From NCBI RefSeq assembly GCF_021083305.1, contig NZ_JAJFAY010000007.1:186001-250000 (forward strand): 64,000 nucleotides of DNA, read 5' to 3'. The position numbers were made by a program, and so were the translations under genes. This document shows, piece by piece, positions 28,666 to 37,845 of the stretch (position 1 is its first letter; each line of letters opens with the position of its first letter). This DNA is from Haladaptatus sp. DYF46. GTDB lineage: Archaea > Halobacteriota > Halobacteria > Halobacteriales > Haladaptataceae. Under the pieces are notes generated by a model. It worked only from the letters and a program-made list of their open reading frames with translations. It did no database searches and was not told the origin of the DNA.

Positions 28666-30435
28666 CTACTGTGAACGGAAGAGCTCGACGATATCGTCGA
28701 AATCTAGCTGTCCGTTTTCATTGAAGTCGAATGCATCCGGATTCTCTTGGACGACCGAATCATCGTAGTTATGGAAGAAATCAACGACGTCGTCGTAGTT
28801 CTCCTCGCCGTCACCGTTGATATCTTCGTACTTGCCATCACCATCCGGATCTGTCGGTGATTTGTCTCCAACGATGGGGTCGAGTTCCTCGTTATCCCCT
28901 GCAGGTCTGATTACGAAGCCACTGAATTTCGAGTTCTCTGCATACGTCTTCGTAGTGATTGAGAGATTCCCATCGGTGACTTCGACGTCCTGCACTGTCT
29001 TCGTGAAGGCGGCGTCATGACCGACTCTCGCATAGATATCCAACTTGGAGAACACCTGATCTCCCTGGACAGAGACATCGAATACTCGTGACTCTTCGCC
29101 TCCCCCGGTTGGACTTCCGTTGAAGTCGCCGCCGAAGTAAAACTCTGCAAATTGAAGTGTTACGTCATATGTGCCATTTTCGATGGAGACGTCATATGAG
29201 AGATTGCCACCGTACTGCTCACTCTGATAGAGCAGATCGTGTTCTGTTCCCTCGATAGGATCAGAACTCACACCTGTTTCTACAACGGCACCATTGGAAC
29301 TCGCACTCCCATCTCCGTAAGCTTCCACGGCACCCGATTGCGAGACGAACTCGATTCCATCGATTGTGACCGTACCGGACGTTTCCGTTCCTCCCGCATC
29401 CCAACCGAATGGTGCAGAGATCGGTTCCGCTTCTACCTCTCCGCTGAGATTTCCATTGTAGTCTGGTCCTCCTACGTCTTCAAATTCCAGGCATTCGAGC
29501 CCGGGACGTCCATCGAGGAACGAAAGTACACCTGCACCAGTTCCGACGGACCCGGCGGGGTTTTCCGGCTGGTCGTGTTCATACACCAAGTACTCAACGT
29601 TGGCCTCTTCTCGTGCGACTTCGGCAATCGTTTCTAAGTCGAGTGCACCCTCTCCGAGCTCATAGAAACCGCCGTCCTGCATATCTTTCATGTGGATCAA
29701 TTCGGTACGGGTGCTGTACTTGCGAATCACCTCGACTGGGTCGTGTCCGGCAGTATGAACCCATCCGACGTCGATTTCGAAGATGACGTTGTCATTCAGG
29801 TTCTCGTCTAGAACCTCCAAGATTGTTCTGCCGTCAATCTCCTCGAATACGGCGTCGTGATTGTGGAAACCGAACCGTGCATCGTATTCCTCTAAGTTTG
29901 CTGCAACATCGTTCATCCGCTGTGCAACGCTCTCGGCCTTCTGCACGGAATCGATCGATGGGAGTCCCGGTGTGACGAACATATCGACACCGAGGTCCGC
30001 GTACGTCTGGGCGATACTCTCAAAGCTATCTCCTTCTAGACTCTCGAGACCGATATGAGCAGATGGAGCAGAGAGTCCTACCTGATCGAGGACGCTATTA
30101 ACTTCCTCTGTGCTCGCGCCACCCAATCCAGCGAACTCAACGGCGTCATATCCCGGCCCTCCGTTATTGTCAACACTTCCCACTCGCTGGATCAGTTGAG
30201 GTACGGAATCCGGGAGATTACGGAGTGTGTACAGCTGAATCGATATAGGAACCCCCGATGATTCATCTCCATCATCGTCACTGCTTCCGCCGTTCTGCTG
30301 TTGAGCGGCCGCAGTTCCGATCGCACCGCCACCTACGCCAAGCGCAGCAACCCCTTTAAGTAATGATCGGCGGTGGACGTCAAGTGACGTTCTCTCTTGG
30401 CTAATCTCTTCTCTATCTGTATGTTTTTTTGACAT
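28666..30435 (-). CDS. Exported TIM-barrel sugar isomerase/lyase-like enzyme with malectin and dockerin domains
   Basis: 589 residues. Order: Tat signal (HRRSLLKGVAALGVGGGA, about 21-46); xylose-isomerase-like TIM barrel (about 60-330) with ISIQLYTLRNLPDSVPQL, metal-site candidates in FHNHD, FEIDVGW, IHMKDM and YEHDQP; malectin-like carbohydrate-binding domain (about 338-515); dockerin (about 525-589; DINGDGEENYDD and DFNENGQLDFDD). Enzymes of this barrel family are nearly always cytosolic sugar isomerases or epimerases, and some members act as lyases on 3-keto-glycosides in bacteria. An exported, carbohydrate-binding, dockerin-tagged form is unusual. A cytosolic paralogue with almost the same N-terminal segment lies at 34593. 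Next to DUF1080 and GSDH partners, an elimination step on oxidised glycosides is a reasonable hypothesis. Confidence 0.87.
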   Translation of the reverse strand: MSKKHTDREEISQERTSLDVHRRSLLKGVAALGVGGGAIGTAAAQQQNGGSSDDDGDESSGVPISIQLYTLRNLPDSVPQLIQRVGSVDNNGGPGYDAVEFAGLGGASTEEVNSVLDQVGLSAPSAHIGLESLEGDSFESIAQTYADLGVDMFVTPGLPSIDSVQKAESVAQRMNDVAANLEEYDARFGFHNHDAVFEEIDGRTILEVLDENLNDNVIFEIDVGWVHTAGHDPVEVIRKYSTRTELIHMKDMQDGGFYELGEGALDLETIAEVAREEANVEYLVYEHDQPENPAGSVGTGAGVLSFLDGRPGLECLEFEDVGGPDYNGNLSGEVEAEPISAPFGWDAGGTETSGTVTIDGIEFVSQSGAVEAYGDGSASSNGAVVETGVSSDPIEGTEHDLLYQSEQYGGNLSYDVSIENGTYDVTLQFAEFYFGGDFNGSPTGGGEESRVFDVSVQGDQVFSKLDIYARVGHDAAFTKTVQDVEVTDGNLSITTKTYAENSKFSGFVIRPAGDNEELDPIVGDKSPTDPDGDGKYEDINGDGEENYDDVVDFFHNYDDSVVQENPDAFDFNENGQLDFDDIVELFRSQ

Positions 30436-30643
30436 TGTTTTATCTCTCGGCTTCGTTTATTCCCGTTCTAGTTGACCGTAGTGTCGCTAGCCCAGTGTCA
30501 CGGGATACCATATATTATATGCCTATCAAAATAAATGTTTATATCAAAATTCTAATCTATATAAACAGTAATTGAGATATAAATTATCGATCGATTTCCG
30601 TGCGATGTGGATTCGGATAATCTACGGCCATAGTCGAGCGTTT

Positions 30644-31495
30644 TCAGTCGAGATATTGGCTGAGTTCGTCGTACGCTCTTTCGGCTGCTCGGTCTGGTGA
30701 ATTCGGATACGTGTACAGCTCTAGCGTTGCAAATCCATCATAACCGATATCATCGAGTGCATTGAATATCGACCCGAAATCTAGGTCCCCATCGCCAGGA
30801 ATCCGATGATAGTGTTTACCACGTATGCCTCCTCGAATATCCTCTAAGTGGACTCCAGTAATGTGACCCGCACATTTATGTATACTTTCGGCAGGATCAT
30901 CGCCGTAGACCGCTGCATGTCCGATATCAAGGTTGACCCCCAAGGATTCGCGGTCGACTTCTTCGATAAGTTCCAACACTTCGTCGGTGCACTCGACAAG
31001 GAGTTCGGGTTCGAACTCAATTCCCACGTCGATATCCTTGGTTTCCGCATAATCGAGTATTTCGTGAAGTGAGTCGTGCAAGTACTCCCGTGCTTGTTCT
31101 GGGGGATTCCCGGGTAGTGGACGGCCAGTAGCAATACAGACAGGAGGTGAACCGACCCTTGTGGATAAATCAATTGCATCTTTCGTGTACTCGATTCTCC
31201 AATTCCGATCGTCATCTTCCGATGTGATGATGGTCGGATCAAAAAATGACGATTCCGGAGCATCTTCATAGTACCCACTCGCAGTGTTTGCGTTGATATT
31301 CGATACGGAGAGAGTCGACTTCTCAAGTGCCATCTCTAAATCATCCGTATCTTGGTGGTCGAACTCGGGAAAATATGCATGTGGTTTGTCAGCTAATAAT
31401 TCGATCCCGTCGTAACCATGCTGTTCAATACGTTCAATTGCCTCCGGAAGTTCAAATTGAGTATAGGCGTTCGTAGAAAACGCTAGTTGAACCAT
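30644..31495 (-). CDS. Sugar phosphate isomerase/epimerase family protein (TIM barrel)
   Basis: 283 residues of the AP-endonuclease-2/xylose-isomerase-like barrel. Seen: opening QLAFSTNAYTQFELPEAI, HGYDGIELLADKPHAY, SVSNINANTA, EFEPELLVE, LGVNLDIGHAAVYGDDP, GVHLEDIRG and GFATLELYTYPN, which together give the metal-binding Glu, Asp, His and Glu of the family. No signal peptide, so cytosolic. It is the last gene of a minus-strand run with an EboC-like prenyltransferase, 63 bp after that gene, and is a paralogue of the gene at 32498. The exact sugar or cyclitol substrate is unknown; keto-sugar isomerisation or inosose chemistry would fit the neighbouring inositol-phosphate synthase. Confidence 0.85.
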   Translation of the reverse strand: MVQLAFSTNAYTQFELPEAIERIEQHGYDGIELLADKPHAYFPEFDHQDTDDLEMALEKSTLSVSNINANTASGYYEDAPESSFFDPTIITSEDDDRNWRIEYTKDAIDLSTRVGSPPVCIATGRPLPGNPPEQAREYLHDSLHEILDYAETKDIDVGIEFEPELLVECTDEVLELIEEVDRESLGVNLDIGHAAVYGDDPAESIHKCAGHITGVHLEDIRGGIRGKHYHRIPGDGDLDFGSIFNALDDIGYDGFATLELYTYPNSPDRAAERAYDELSQYLD

Positions 31496-31558
31496 ACCGA
31501 TAGATTGTATTTTATAATTAAATAGCTTTCCCCGGAAAACCCACTGAAGAATGGCGGA

Positions 31559-32470
31559 TTAGGTAACAGAGATCATCTGGGAGAATCCGATACTAGGTAT
31601 GAGAAATAGAAGTGTAATTAACGCCCACTTTGAGCTGACTGTCGCGGCGAATGCGGCGTCCAGGATTGTCAATCCGAGAACGCAACGTCCAACAGCTGGG
31701 CCAATCGTCTTTGGTGAGGGATGGGCATAGGCACTCCACAAAGGTTGCCCCGTCCAGATGATGAACACGAGGAGAAGCACCATTACAAGAGCGGTATTTA
31801 ACAACGAGGTGGGATGAACGATGAGAAAACCGATGGCTCCGACAGTGGCCAACACCGTTCCCCCTATAGCAATGAAGACAGAAGTTCGATCGCTCTCTCC
31901 TGTCTCTTGTTCGGCCATGTACGTCACGCTGGCGATGTATATGAGGATGAGTAGCGGTATCGTCAGTAATCGAACTGGAATCTTAGCGACGACCTCGACT
32001 ATAGCCATTCCCAGGAGTACATTTAGTGCTCTGCTGCTCCCCATAAACAGGAATCCGGTAATCGTTCCGTTAAAGATGCCATCGTAGATGAGGATGACAA
32101 AGGCGAGAACTCCAGCTATTATACCCGCTACTGATCCACTGACTATCGATGCGGTTATAATTCCGCCGAGTAGAAAACTGATCCCGACAACGAATGCTCT
32201 ATCTCTCTCGATAACCCCCGACGGAAGGGGTCGCTCTGGTCGATAGTGAGCGTCCTCAGTCACATCAAAACAATCGTTCAGGGTCGTTCCTGCTGCATAC
32301 AGTAATATAGACGCTACCGAAAGTCCGATAACTGCCCAAATGGGGAATGTATCGCTCACACTAGCGACGAGAGCGGCACCTAAAATGATATCCGGCGGGG
32401 CTGTGAAAAGGTTTGGCAACCTGACCAAGGTAGCGTACGCCCTCAGTGATCGAGGACTTCCATTACTCAT
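31559..32470 (-). CDS. UbiA-type prenyltransferase, EboC-like
   Basis: 303 residues with about eight membrane helices. The UbiA superfamily transfers isoprenoid chains to an acceptor. The first Asp-rich motif is clear in NDCFDVTEDAHYRPERPLPSG (about residues 65-85), and the opening AYATLVRLPNLFTAPPD is typical of the EboC branch found in ebo clusters. The canonical second Asp-rich motif is not obvious. It lies 27 bp after the TIM-barrel gene at 32498 and close to an EboB-like TatD protein, which supports the EboC reading over ubiquinone, haem or archaeol-lipid synthesis. The acceptor is unknown; a cyclitol or sugar made by the neighbours is possible (inference). Confidence 0.82.
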   Translation of the reverse strand: MSNGSPRSLRAYATLVRLPNLFTAPPDIILGAALVASVSDTFPIWAVIGLSVASILLYAAGTTLNDCFDVTEDAHYRPERPLPSGVIERDRAFVVGISFLLGGIITASIVSGSVAGIIAGVLAFVILIYDGIFNGTITGFLFMGSSRALNVLLGMAIVEVVAKIPVRLLTIPLLILIYIASVTYMAEQETGESDRTSVFIAIGGTVLATVGAIGFLIVHPTSLLNTALVMVLLLVFIIWTGQPLWSAYAHPSPKTIGPAVGRCVLGLTILDAAFAATVSSKWALITLLFLIPSIGFSQMISVT

Positions 32471-32497
32471 CGAAAATCAGATAGAGCGATCATTTGA

Positions 32498-33373
32498 CTA
32501 CGCCCACCCGTTTTCTTCTAAAAAGTGCATGGCTTCGTGAGCTGTCTCAGCTGCTGTTTCTCCGTATGGATACAATTCAATCGTAACAAAGCCATCGTAA
32601 CCAGTACTTTCGAGACTTTCGAGGAAACCATTGATATCTATTGCTCCCTCCCCAAGTTGTGTATGCTCGTGAGTTCTATCCGCAGGGATATCTTCGAGGT
32701 GGTAGTGACCAGTGTACGAGCTTAGTTTATCGATGAGTGGAACTGGATCTTCGTTGACGGAATAGAAATGACCGACGTCAAAGTTACACTTGAGTCTTGG
32801 TGAATCAATTTTATCAACGAGCGTCAAAAATTCGTTAGAAGTTTCGATTAAAAGTTCTGGCTCTGGCTCGACTAACACATCCACATTGACTTCTTCGGCA
32901 GTTTTCAGGGCATTCTGTAACCCTTCAGTGAACATGTCCATTGCCTCATCACGGGGAATCTGTTCTGGTACTGGTCCACCAGGTGGAATCGAGATGTGCG
33001 GCACGTCGAGTGCTGCTGCCGTTTTTAGAGCGGCCTTCGTGTGCTCCACACGTTTTTCCCGATCCTCTTTTACGGGTTCGACGAATGATGGATGGTGGAA
33101 AAGCTCTGTGTCCCGTGAATATTTCGCTTCGAGACTTTCTTCGGATCGCTCCATCGCGCTAAGCATGAACGCGTTACAGTTACTGATGGCGAGTTCACGA
33201 TCATCGAGCATGGTTAGAACTTGCTCTATTCTTTCATTATCGGCGGTCGGTGGATAGAGATGTGGATCGTCGAGCAATATTTCGACTCCATCGTATCCGG
33301 CGTCGGCTAACGCATCAAGCGCTTCTTCGAGTTCATATTCTCGAAATGCATTCGAGGAAAATCCAAATTTCAT
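32498..33373 (-). CDS. Sugar phosphate isomerase/epimerase family protein (TIM barrel)
   Basis: 291 residues. Barrel landmarks: KFGFSSNAFREYELEEAL, AGYDGVEILLDDPHLYPP, AISNCNAFML, VEPEPELLIE, LKCNFDVGHFYSVNEDP, GHYHLEDIPADRTHEH and GFVTIELYPYG, with the metal ligands of the family. The long insert after SNCNAFM (residues about 72-110) is shared with relatives in ebo-like clusters. Its ATG overlaps the TAA of the TatD gene by one base, so translation is coupled. Cytosolic. Substrate unknown. It resembles the gene at 30644 more than the one at 34593. Confidence 0.86.
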   Translation of the reverse strand: MKFGFSSNAFREYELEEALDALADAGYDGVEILLDDPHLYPPTADNERIEQVLTMLDDRELAISNCNAFMLSAMERSEESLEAKYSRDTELFHHPSFVEPVKEDREKRVEHTKAALKTAAALDVPHISIPPGGPVPEQIPRDEAMDMFTEGLQNALKTAEEVNVDVLVEPEPELLIETSNEFLTLVDKIDSPRLKCNFDVGHFYSVNEDPVPLIDKLSSYTGHYHLEDIPADRTHEHTQLGEGAIDINGFLESLESTGYDGFVTIELYPYGETAAETAHEAMHFLEENGWA

Positions 33374-34182
33374 TATTTGAGCTCGTAGTTAAAGTTCGAG
33401 GATTGGTTGAAGAACTCGAATGGGTTTTCCCAAACGACTTTCCTGACTTCCTCGCGGCCCCATCCTCGATCGAGCATCTTGTCTCGTGCTTTCGGCACAG
33501 CGAGCGGATCGGAGGGGTCCCAGTCAGCGGCACTGTTGAGTAGCATTTTGTCACTCCCATACTCTTCCAATAGATCGATGGCTTTGGTATCCGTTATTTT
33601 CCCAGGATAGAGAGTAAAGCCGACCCAACAATCTGTCTGCAGTGAAGTCTCGATCGTGTTTTCCGTGTTGTGGTCGATGATTATTCGTTCTTCTGTAACA
33701 TCTTCTTCCTTGATCATCTCGACAAGCCGCTCGGTTCCTTCCGGCTTACTTGTATGAGGGGTGTGAATTATGACCGGAATCTCTCTGCTTTCGGCCATCC
33801 GCAACTGACGCCGAAACGCATCTTCTTCCGCCTCAGTTCCTTGATCGAGACCGATTTCGCCTAGACCGACAACATTCTCTCTGTCCAGATAATCTGGGAG
33901 TGCCTCCAAAACCTGGTCGGCCATTTCTTGGTAATTTGCCTCCTTTGGTTCCAGACCGATGGTGACATAGTGGTCTATACCTGCGGTTCGATCCGCTCGT
34001 TCAGTTTCGAAGTCGATTATTTGCTCGAAATAATCAAAAAATGATTCTGGGTATTGTTTGTCCGTTCCACTCCAAAATGCAGGCTCAATACAGCATTCCA
34101 CCCCTGCCAGTCGTGCCCGTTGGTAATCACTGCTCGATCGAGATATCATATGCATATGCGGATCGATTATTGGAATCGACAT
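33373..34182 (-). CDS. TatD family metal-dependent hydrolase, EboB-like
   Basis: About 269 residues from the ATG at 34182; an upstream in-frame ATG at 34203 is possible. The amidohydrolase-fold metal site is visible: DPHMHM near the start, GLGEIGLD, VIIHTPH, IIDHN and NSAADWDPSDP. The stretches MISRSSSDYQRARLAGVEC and EPAFWSG are those of the EboB branch, not of the DNA-processing TatD branch. EboB occurs in the ebo gene cluster of cyanobacteria, pseudomonads and others together with EboC, EboE and EboF, several of which have likely counterparts in this window. The biochemical role of EboB is not established. It is the first gene of a tight minus-strand operon and divergent from the zinc-ribbon gene at 34294. 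Confidence 0.85.
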   Translation of the reverse strand: MSIPIIDPHMHMISRSSSDYQRARLAGVECCIEPAFWSGTDKQYPESFFDYFEQIIDFETERADRTAGIDHYVTIGLEPKEANYQEMADQVLEALPDYLDRENVVGLGEIGLDQGTEAEEDAFRRQLRMAESREIPVIIHTPHTSKPEGTERLVEMIKEEDVTEERIIIDHNTENTIETSLQTDCWVGFTLYPGKITDTKAIDLLEEYGSDKMLLNSAADWDPSDPLAVPKARDKMLDRGWGREEVRKVVWENPFEFFNQSSNFNYELK

Positions 34183-34293
34183 ACTGTAGGGCTTATGCCT
34201 CATTACTATTAAAATTATGTATAGGCACAGTACATCATTTAAAGGGTAGACCGATGGGATAGTTATTTTTAAATCAACGGCCTATCGACTACC

Positions 34294-34503
34294 ATGCCCG
34301 AGATATGCCCACACTGCCGGGAACCAATCACTTCAGTACGAAAGGAGCCGAAAGATGGACGGCCATTTGAAGTTTGGAAATGTGAAAACTGCGAAGAGGA
34401 ATGGCGTCATCCACAAGAAACGATCCTCAACAACGATCTGGATTTCAGCGAAAGTCAGGATCAAATATCACGGCGGAATACGGATGCTGACTTGGAGTGG
34501 TGA
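34294..34503 (+). CDS. Small zinc-ribbon protein (69 aa)
   Basis: A 69-residue soluble protein with two CxxC knuckles, CPHC (residues 5-8) and CENC (about 30-33), followed by EEEWRHP. It is a typical single zinc ribbon with an acidic tail, of the kind abundant in haloarchaea. ATTTTTAAAT at about 34265-34274 lies some 25 bp upstream of the ATG, the distance expected for a leaderless archaeal transcript. It is divergent from the EboB-like operon and no partner or function is apparent. Confidence 0.7.
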   Translation: MPEICPHCREPITSVRKEPKDGRPFEVWKCENCEEEWRHPQETILNNDLDFSESQDQISRRNTDADLEW

Positions 34504-34592
34504 TTACACTCGACAGGGAATTTGGACGACCAATTTTGAATACTCATCGTCGTTCATCGCGGTGTCGACCTGCGAGTAGTCGTTTCCTACAA

Positions 34593-35462
34593 CTATGTAC
34601 TCTCACTCAAATCGCCGTCATAATTTTCCCCGCCGATATCAGAGATGCCGATGCATTCTAGATTTTGGGACCCATCGACGAGGGACAGGAATCCTGCCCC
34701 TGTCGACGCCGAGCTAGCGGGATTATCCGGCTGGTCATGTTCGTAAACCAGCACGTCAACGTCGGCGACATTTCGTGCGGTTTCAGCTACTTCCCTCATA
34801 TCGACATCTCCCTCGCCGATTTCAGCGAAGGCATGTTGGTCATTGTCACCCGTCATATCCTTCATGTGAATCAGCTCCACCCGATCGCTATACCGCGAGA
34901 TGAGGTCCGCGGGGTCGTAGCCGGCAACTAAAACCCATCCGACATCGACCTCTAAAATCACGCGATCGTCCGTCGCTTCGACGAGTACGTCGTACGCCGT
35001 CTGATCGCCCAGCATCTGAAACTCGTGATTGTGATTGTGATACCCGAGCCGGATGTCTTCTTCTTCTAGTCGAGCGGCGGCACTGTTTAACCGCTCGGCA
35101 AGCTCGTTGACCTTCTCACGACTACTGAACTGCGAGGGGCCAATGTAGGGGATGATAAATGTATCACACCCTACCTGACTGTATGCGTCTACGGTCGCTT
35201 CGAAATCGTTTTCTATTGGATCGAAGCCGATGTGAGCACTCGGTGCGCTCAAATCGTTTTGATCGAGTATCGTAGCAACCTCGCTCGGATCCGCGTCTCC
35301 CAATCCCGCAAATTCTACAGCATCATATCCTGGCGCGCCATTGTTGTCCACACCTCCGACTCTTTGAACCAGTTGCGGGACCGAATCGGGTAGGTTGCGG
35401 AGCGTATACAGTTGAATGGAGATCGTTACACCCGTCGAGTTGTTGTCATCGGTTTCTGCCAT
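34593..35462 (-). CDS. Cytosolic TIM-barrel sugar isomerase/epimerase, paralogue of the exported dockerin enzyme
   Basis: About 289 residues from the ATG at 35462; the frame is open up to 35531 with an alternative ATG there. There is no signal peptide. It matches the barrel of the exported protein at 28666: both share SIQLYTLRNLPDSVPQL, then VDNN and GYDAVEFAGLG, LSAPSAHIG, LIHMKDM, VYEHDQP, and a closing LEC...GG.Y.G.LS segment. Metal-site candidates are YHNHNHEF, LEVDVGW, IHMKDM and YEHDQP. The pair therefore looks like one enzyme kept in two compartments. It lies between the BMP transporter genes and the ebo-like operon, convergent with the small zinc-ribbon gene. Activity is unknown; a 3-keto-glycoside lyase or ketose isomerase are candidates. 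Confidence 0.86.
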   Translation of the reverse strand: MAETDDNNSTGVTISIQLYTLRNLPDSVPQLVQRVGGVDNNGAPGYDAVEFAGLGDADPSEVATILDQNDLSAPSAHIGFDPIENDFEATVDAYSQVGCDTFIIPYIGPSQFSSREKVNELAERLNSAAARLEEEDIRLGYHNHNHEFQMLGDQTAYDVLVEATDDRVILEVDVGWVLVAGYDPADLISRYSDRVELIHMKDMTGDNDQHAFAEIGEGDVDMREVAETARNVADVDVLVYEHDQPDNPASSASTGAGFLSLVDGSQNLECIGISDIGGENYDGDLSEST

Positions 35463-35656
35463 GTATGTGTCCGTTTGGTTCTCCCGCTCGTGTGAATCCA
35501 TCCGACCGAATCCATTGTCACGGTGTGACATAGAATTGGAAATGTACCATAATAAATCTTATCGTCTAAAGTATTTTCATTTCGCGATTATGCCGTTAGT
35601 GATACGCTCGAACTCGCCGAGGAAGTGAGTATAAATAGGGGATCGATCAGAGTTTT

Positions 35657-36712
35657 TTACTCATCGGTTTCGTACGGTTCGCCGGCGGCAGAAGGTGTAC
35701 GAGTCCGGCCAACTAATGCGAGCACGAGTAGCACCGCCACATACGGGAACAGACTCGTGAGACTTTGCGGGAAGCTGATTCCGATCGTTTGGAATTGGAC
35801 CTGCAGCGCATCGGTTCCACCAAACAGTATCGAGGCACCGAGCGCGCCGAGCGGATTATAGTTCCCGAACATATACGCAGTGATTGCAATCCACCCACGT
35901 CCATCAACCAGCGTAGTACCGGTTCCAGTGAAGCCGCCAGCAAATCCGACTGCCAACGCAGCACCTCCTAATCCGGCCAGGGTACCCGAGAAAATCACAG
36001 CCAAATAGCGGACGTGATTGACATCTATTCCTGCGGTTTCCAACGCCTCGGGGTTTTCACCTGCGGCCTGAACCCAGTAGCCAAAACGCGTGCGGTAGAG
36101 ATGAACCCATGCTGCGATGGAAACGAGAATCGTGATCAACACCATTGGAGATACCGCGAACAGGATCGGACCAACGATCGGTATTTTCGACAATCCGGGA
36201 ATCACGATATCGTTGATGTTCGGCATGGGCGGACTCGAAAGGTCCTGCCAAATGAGACTAGCAGCAAACGGCGTGAAGCCTAACCCGACAAACCAAACGC
36301 CGAGACCAGCAACGATCTGATTTGCCTTATACCGGATCGTGAGAATCGCGTACAACAACCCGAGGAACGTACAGACGACGACCGCAACAATTACACCGAG
36401 CCAAAGATGGAACTGGGAAATGGAACTACCACCAGAGATGAACCAAGCGGAGGCCGTCGCGGAGAACGCTCCGAAGATGAGAAAGCCTTCAAGACCGATG
36501 TTGAATACACCACTCTTCTCCGCATACAGACCACCTATCGCTGCCAATGCCACTGGCGCAGCTGCGCGAAGAGTTCGCTCAATGACACCCACGTTGAGAA
36601 TATTACTCACCGCAATATCTGTGAAGAGTACGGTCAATATCCCAATTACAACGAGGGCGATCACCGAACCGATCGTTGAGTTTCGGCGAGTTACTAAGTC
36701 TGTTACGCTCAT
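35657..36712 (-). CDS. ABC transporter permease, BMP-type (YufQ-like)
   Basis: 351 residues with about nine or ten membrane helices, of the branched-chain/ribose permease superfamily (BPD_transp_2). Family landmarks are GGLYAEKSGVFNIGLEGFLIFGAF, VAGLGVWFVGLG, YWVQAAGENPEALETAGI and AGLGGAALAVG. It pairs with the permease at 36709 by a 4-bp overlap and forms, with the ATPase at 37838 and the lipoprotein at 39752, a complete importer of the kind that takes up nucleosides in bacteria. The last 15-20 residues are hydrophilic. Given its neighbours, the substrate could instead be a sugar or cyclitol; this cannot be read from the sequence. Confidence 0.88.
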   Translation of the reverse strand: MSVTDLVTRRNSTIGSVIALVVIGILTVLFTDIAVSNILNVGVIERTLRAAAPVALAAIGGLYAEKSGVFNIGLEGFLIFGAFSATASAWFISGGSSISQFHLWLGVIVAVVVCTFLGLLYAILTIRYKANQIVAGLGVWFVGLGFTPFAASLIWQDLSSPPMPNINDIVIPGLSKIPIVGPILFAVSPMVLITILVSIAAWVHLYRTRFGYWVQAAGENPEALETAGIDVNHVRYLAVIFSGTLAGLGGAALAVGFAGGFTGTGTTLVDGRGWIAITAYMFGNYNPLGALGASILFGGTDALQVQFQTIGISFPQSLTSLFPYVAVLLVLALVGRTRTPSAAGEPYETDE

Positions 36713-37845
36713 TTGTCCACCTCATTATTTCGGGTGTTCCTCCAAAGGGTGACCATTCTGAATAGTTCAGGAGTTGCAACAAATACGATTATCAAGCCGA
36801 CGATCCCATCGACCAACTGCCGTTGAATATCTAAATTATATCCAATATACTGTTTGCCAGCCTCTAAACCGCCAAAGAGCAAGCCAGCAGGAACGACGGC
36901 CAGTGGATTATTAGCGGCTAATAAACTCACAGCAATAGCGTTAAATCCAATCTGGGGAAGGGTTCCCGGATCACTATAGTATCCCAACACCATCACAACA
37001 AACACGGCACCGGCCAAGCCGGCGAACATTCCTGAAAAAACCATCGTCCCTACGATGTTCTTTTTCGGGTTCACTCCCGAAAATGCTGCTGCAGGTGCTT
37101 GTTTACCGCTGGTTACTAAGTCATAGCCGAATCGCGTTCGATTCATTATTAGATGAACGCTGATTACGGCTACAAGCGCGATCAGGACACCAATCACAGA
37201 AAAAGATGGGCTTCCAAAGACGATCGACGGGAGCATTGCGTATGCTGGGATGCTCTCAGTATTTGTTGCCGAAGCATTTGCTGCCTTAAAATGCTGATCG
37301 ATAAGGTAGAATGTGACACCTGTAGCGATAAAATTGAGCATAATCGTCGTTATCACTTCATTCGCGTCTGCATACGCTTTCATCAACCCCGGGATCGCAG
37401 CATACATGCCTCCGGCGAGGATACCGGCGACGGTTCCAAAAGCGACCAACAATATACCGCCGATGACTCCCGAAGGGACATAGGGGGTCAACCAAAGGAT
37501 TCCGATGGTCGTAGCGAAACCACCGAGGACGAATTGGCCTTGGACCCCGATATTGAATAAGCCCGCTTTAAACGAAACGGCGACGGCGACTCCTGCGAGA
37601 CAGAGGAGCGTGGCTTGTTGAAGAGTCAAAGAGAGGTTTGAGGTCGTTCCGATTGCACCATAGAGAAGTGCATAGACGAACATAACGGGGTTGTTTCCGG
37701 TCGCTGCGACGACTATTGATCCAAGAAGTAGCGCCAGAACGACCGCAGCGAGTGCTATGAATATCCGATCCAAGGCACTTGCTGAGAGTATTCGACTAAC
37801 GATGCGATCAGTAATTTCTTGTTTCCCGGTGTTTGTTTCACTCAT
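36709..37845 (-). CDS. ABC transporter permease, BMP-type (YufP-like)
   Basis: About 378 residues from the ATG at 37845, which begins MSETNTGKQEI; an upstream start at 37890 is possible but would overlap the ATPase gene by 53 bp, while 37845 gives the common 8-bp ATGAGTGA overlap. About nine membrane helices. Landmarks: SFKAGLFNIGVQGQFVLGGF, YADANEVITTIMLNFIA and SGKQAPAAAFSGVNPKK, which are characteristic of the first permease of nucleoside-type importers. It is translationally coupled to both flanking transporter genes. Confidence 0.88.
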   Translation of the reverse strand: MSETNTGKQEITDRIVSRILSASALDRIFIALAAVVLALLLGSIVVAATGNNPVMFVYALLYGAIGTTSNLSLTLQQATLLCLAGVAVAVSFKAGLFNIGVQGQFVLGGFATTIGILWLTPYVPSGVIGGILLVAFGTVAGILAGGMYAAIPGLMKAYADANEVITTIMLNFIATGVTFYLIDQHFKAANASATNTESIPAYAMLPSIVFGSPSFSVIGVLIALVAVISVHLIMNRTRFGYDLVTSGKQAPAAAFSGVNPKKNIVGTMVFSGMFAGLAGAVFVVMVLGYYSDPGTLPQIGFNAIAVSLLAANNPLAVVPAGLLFGGLEAGKQYIGYNLDIQRQLVDGIVGLIIVFVATPELFRMVTLWRNTRNNEVDK

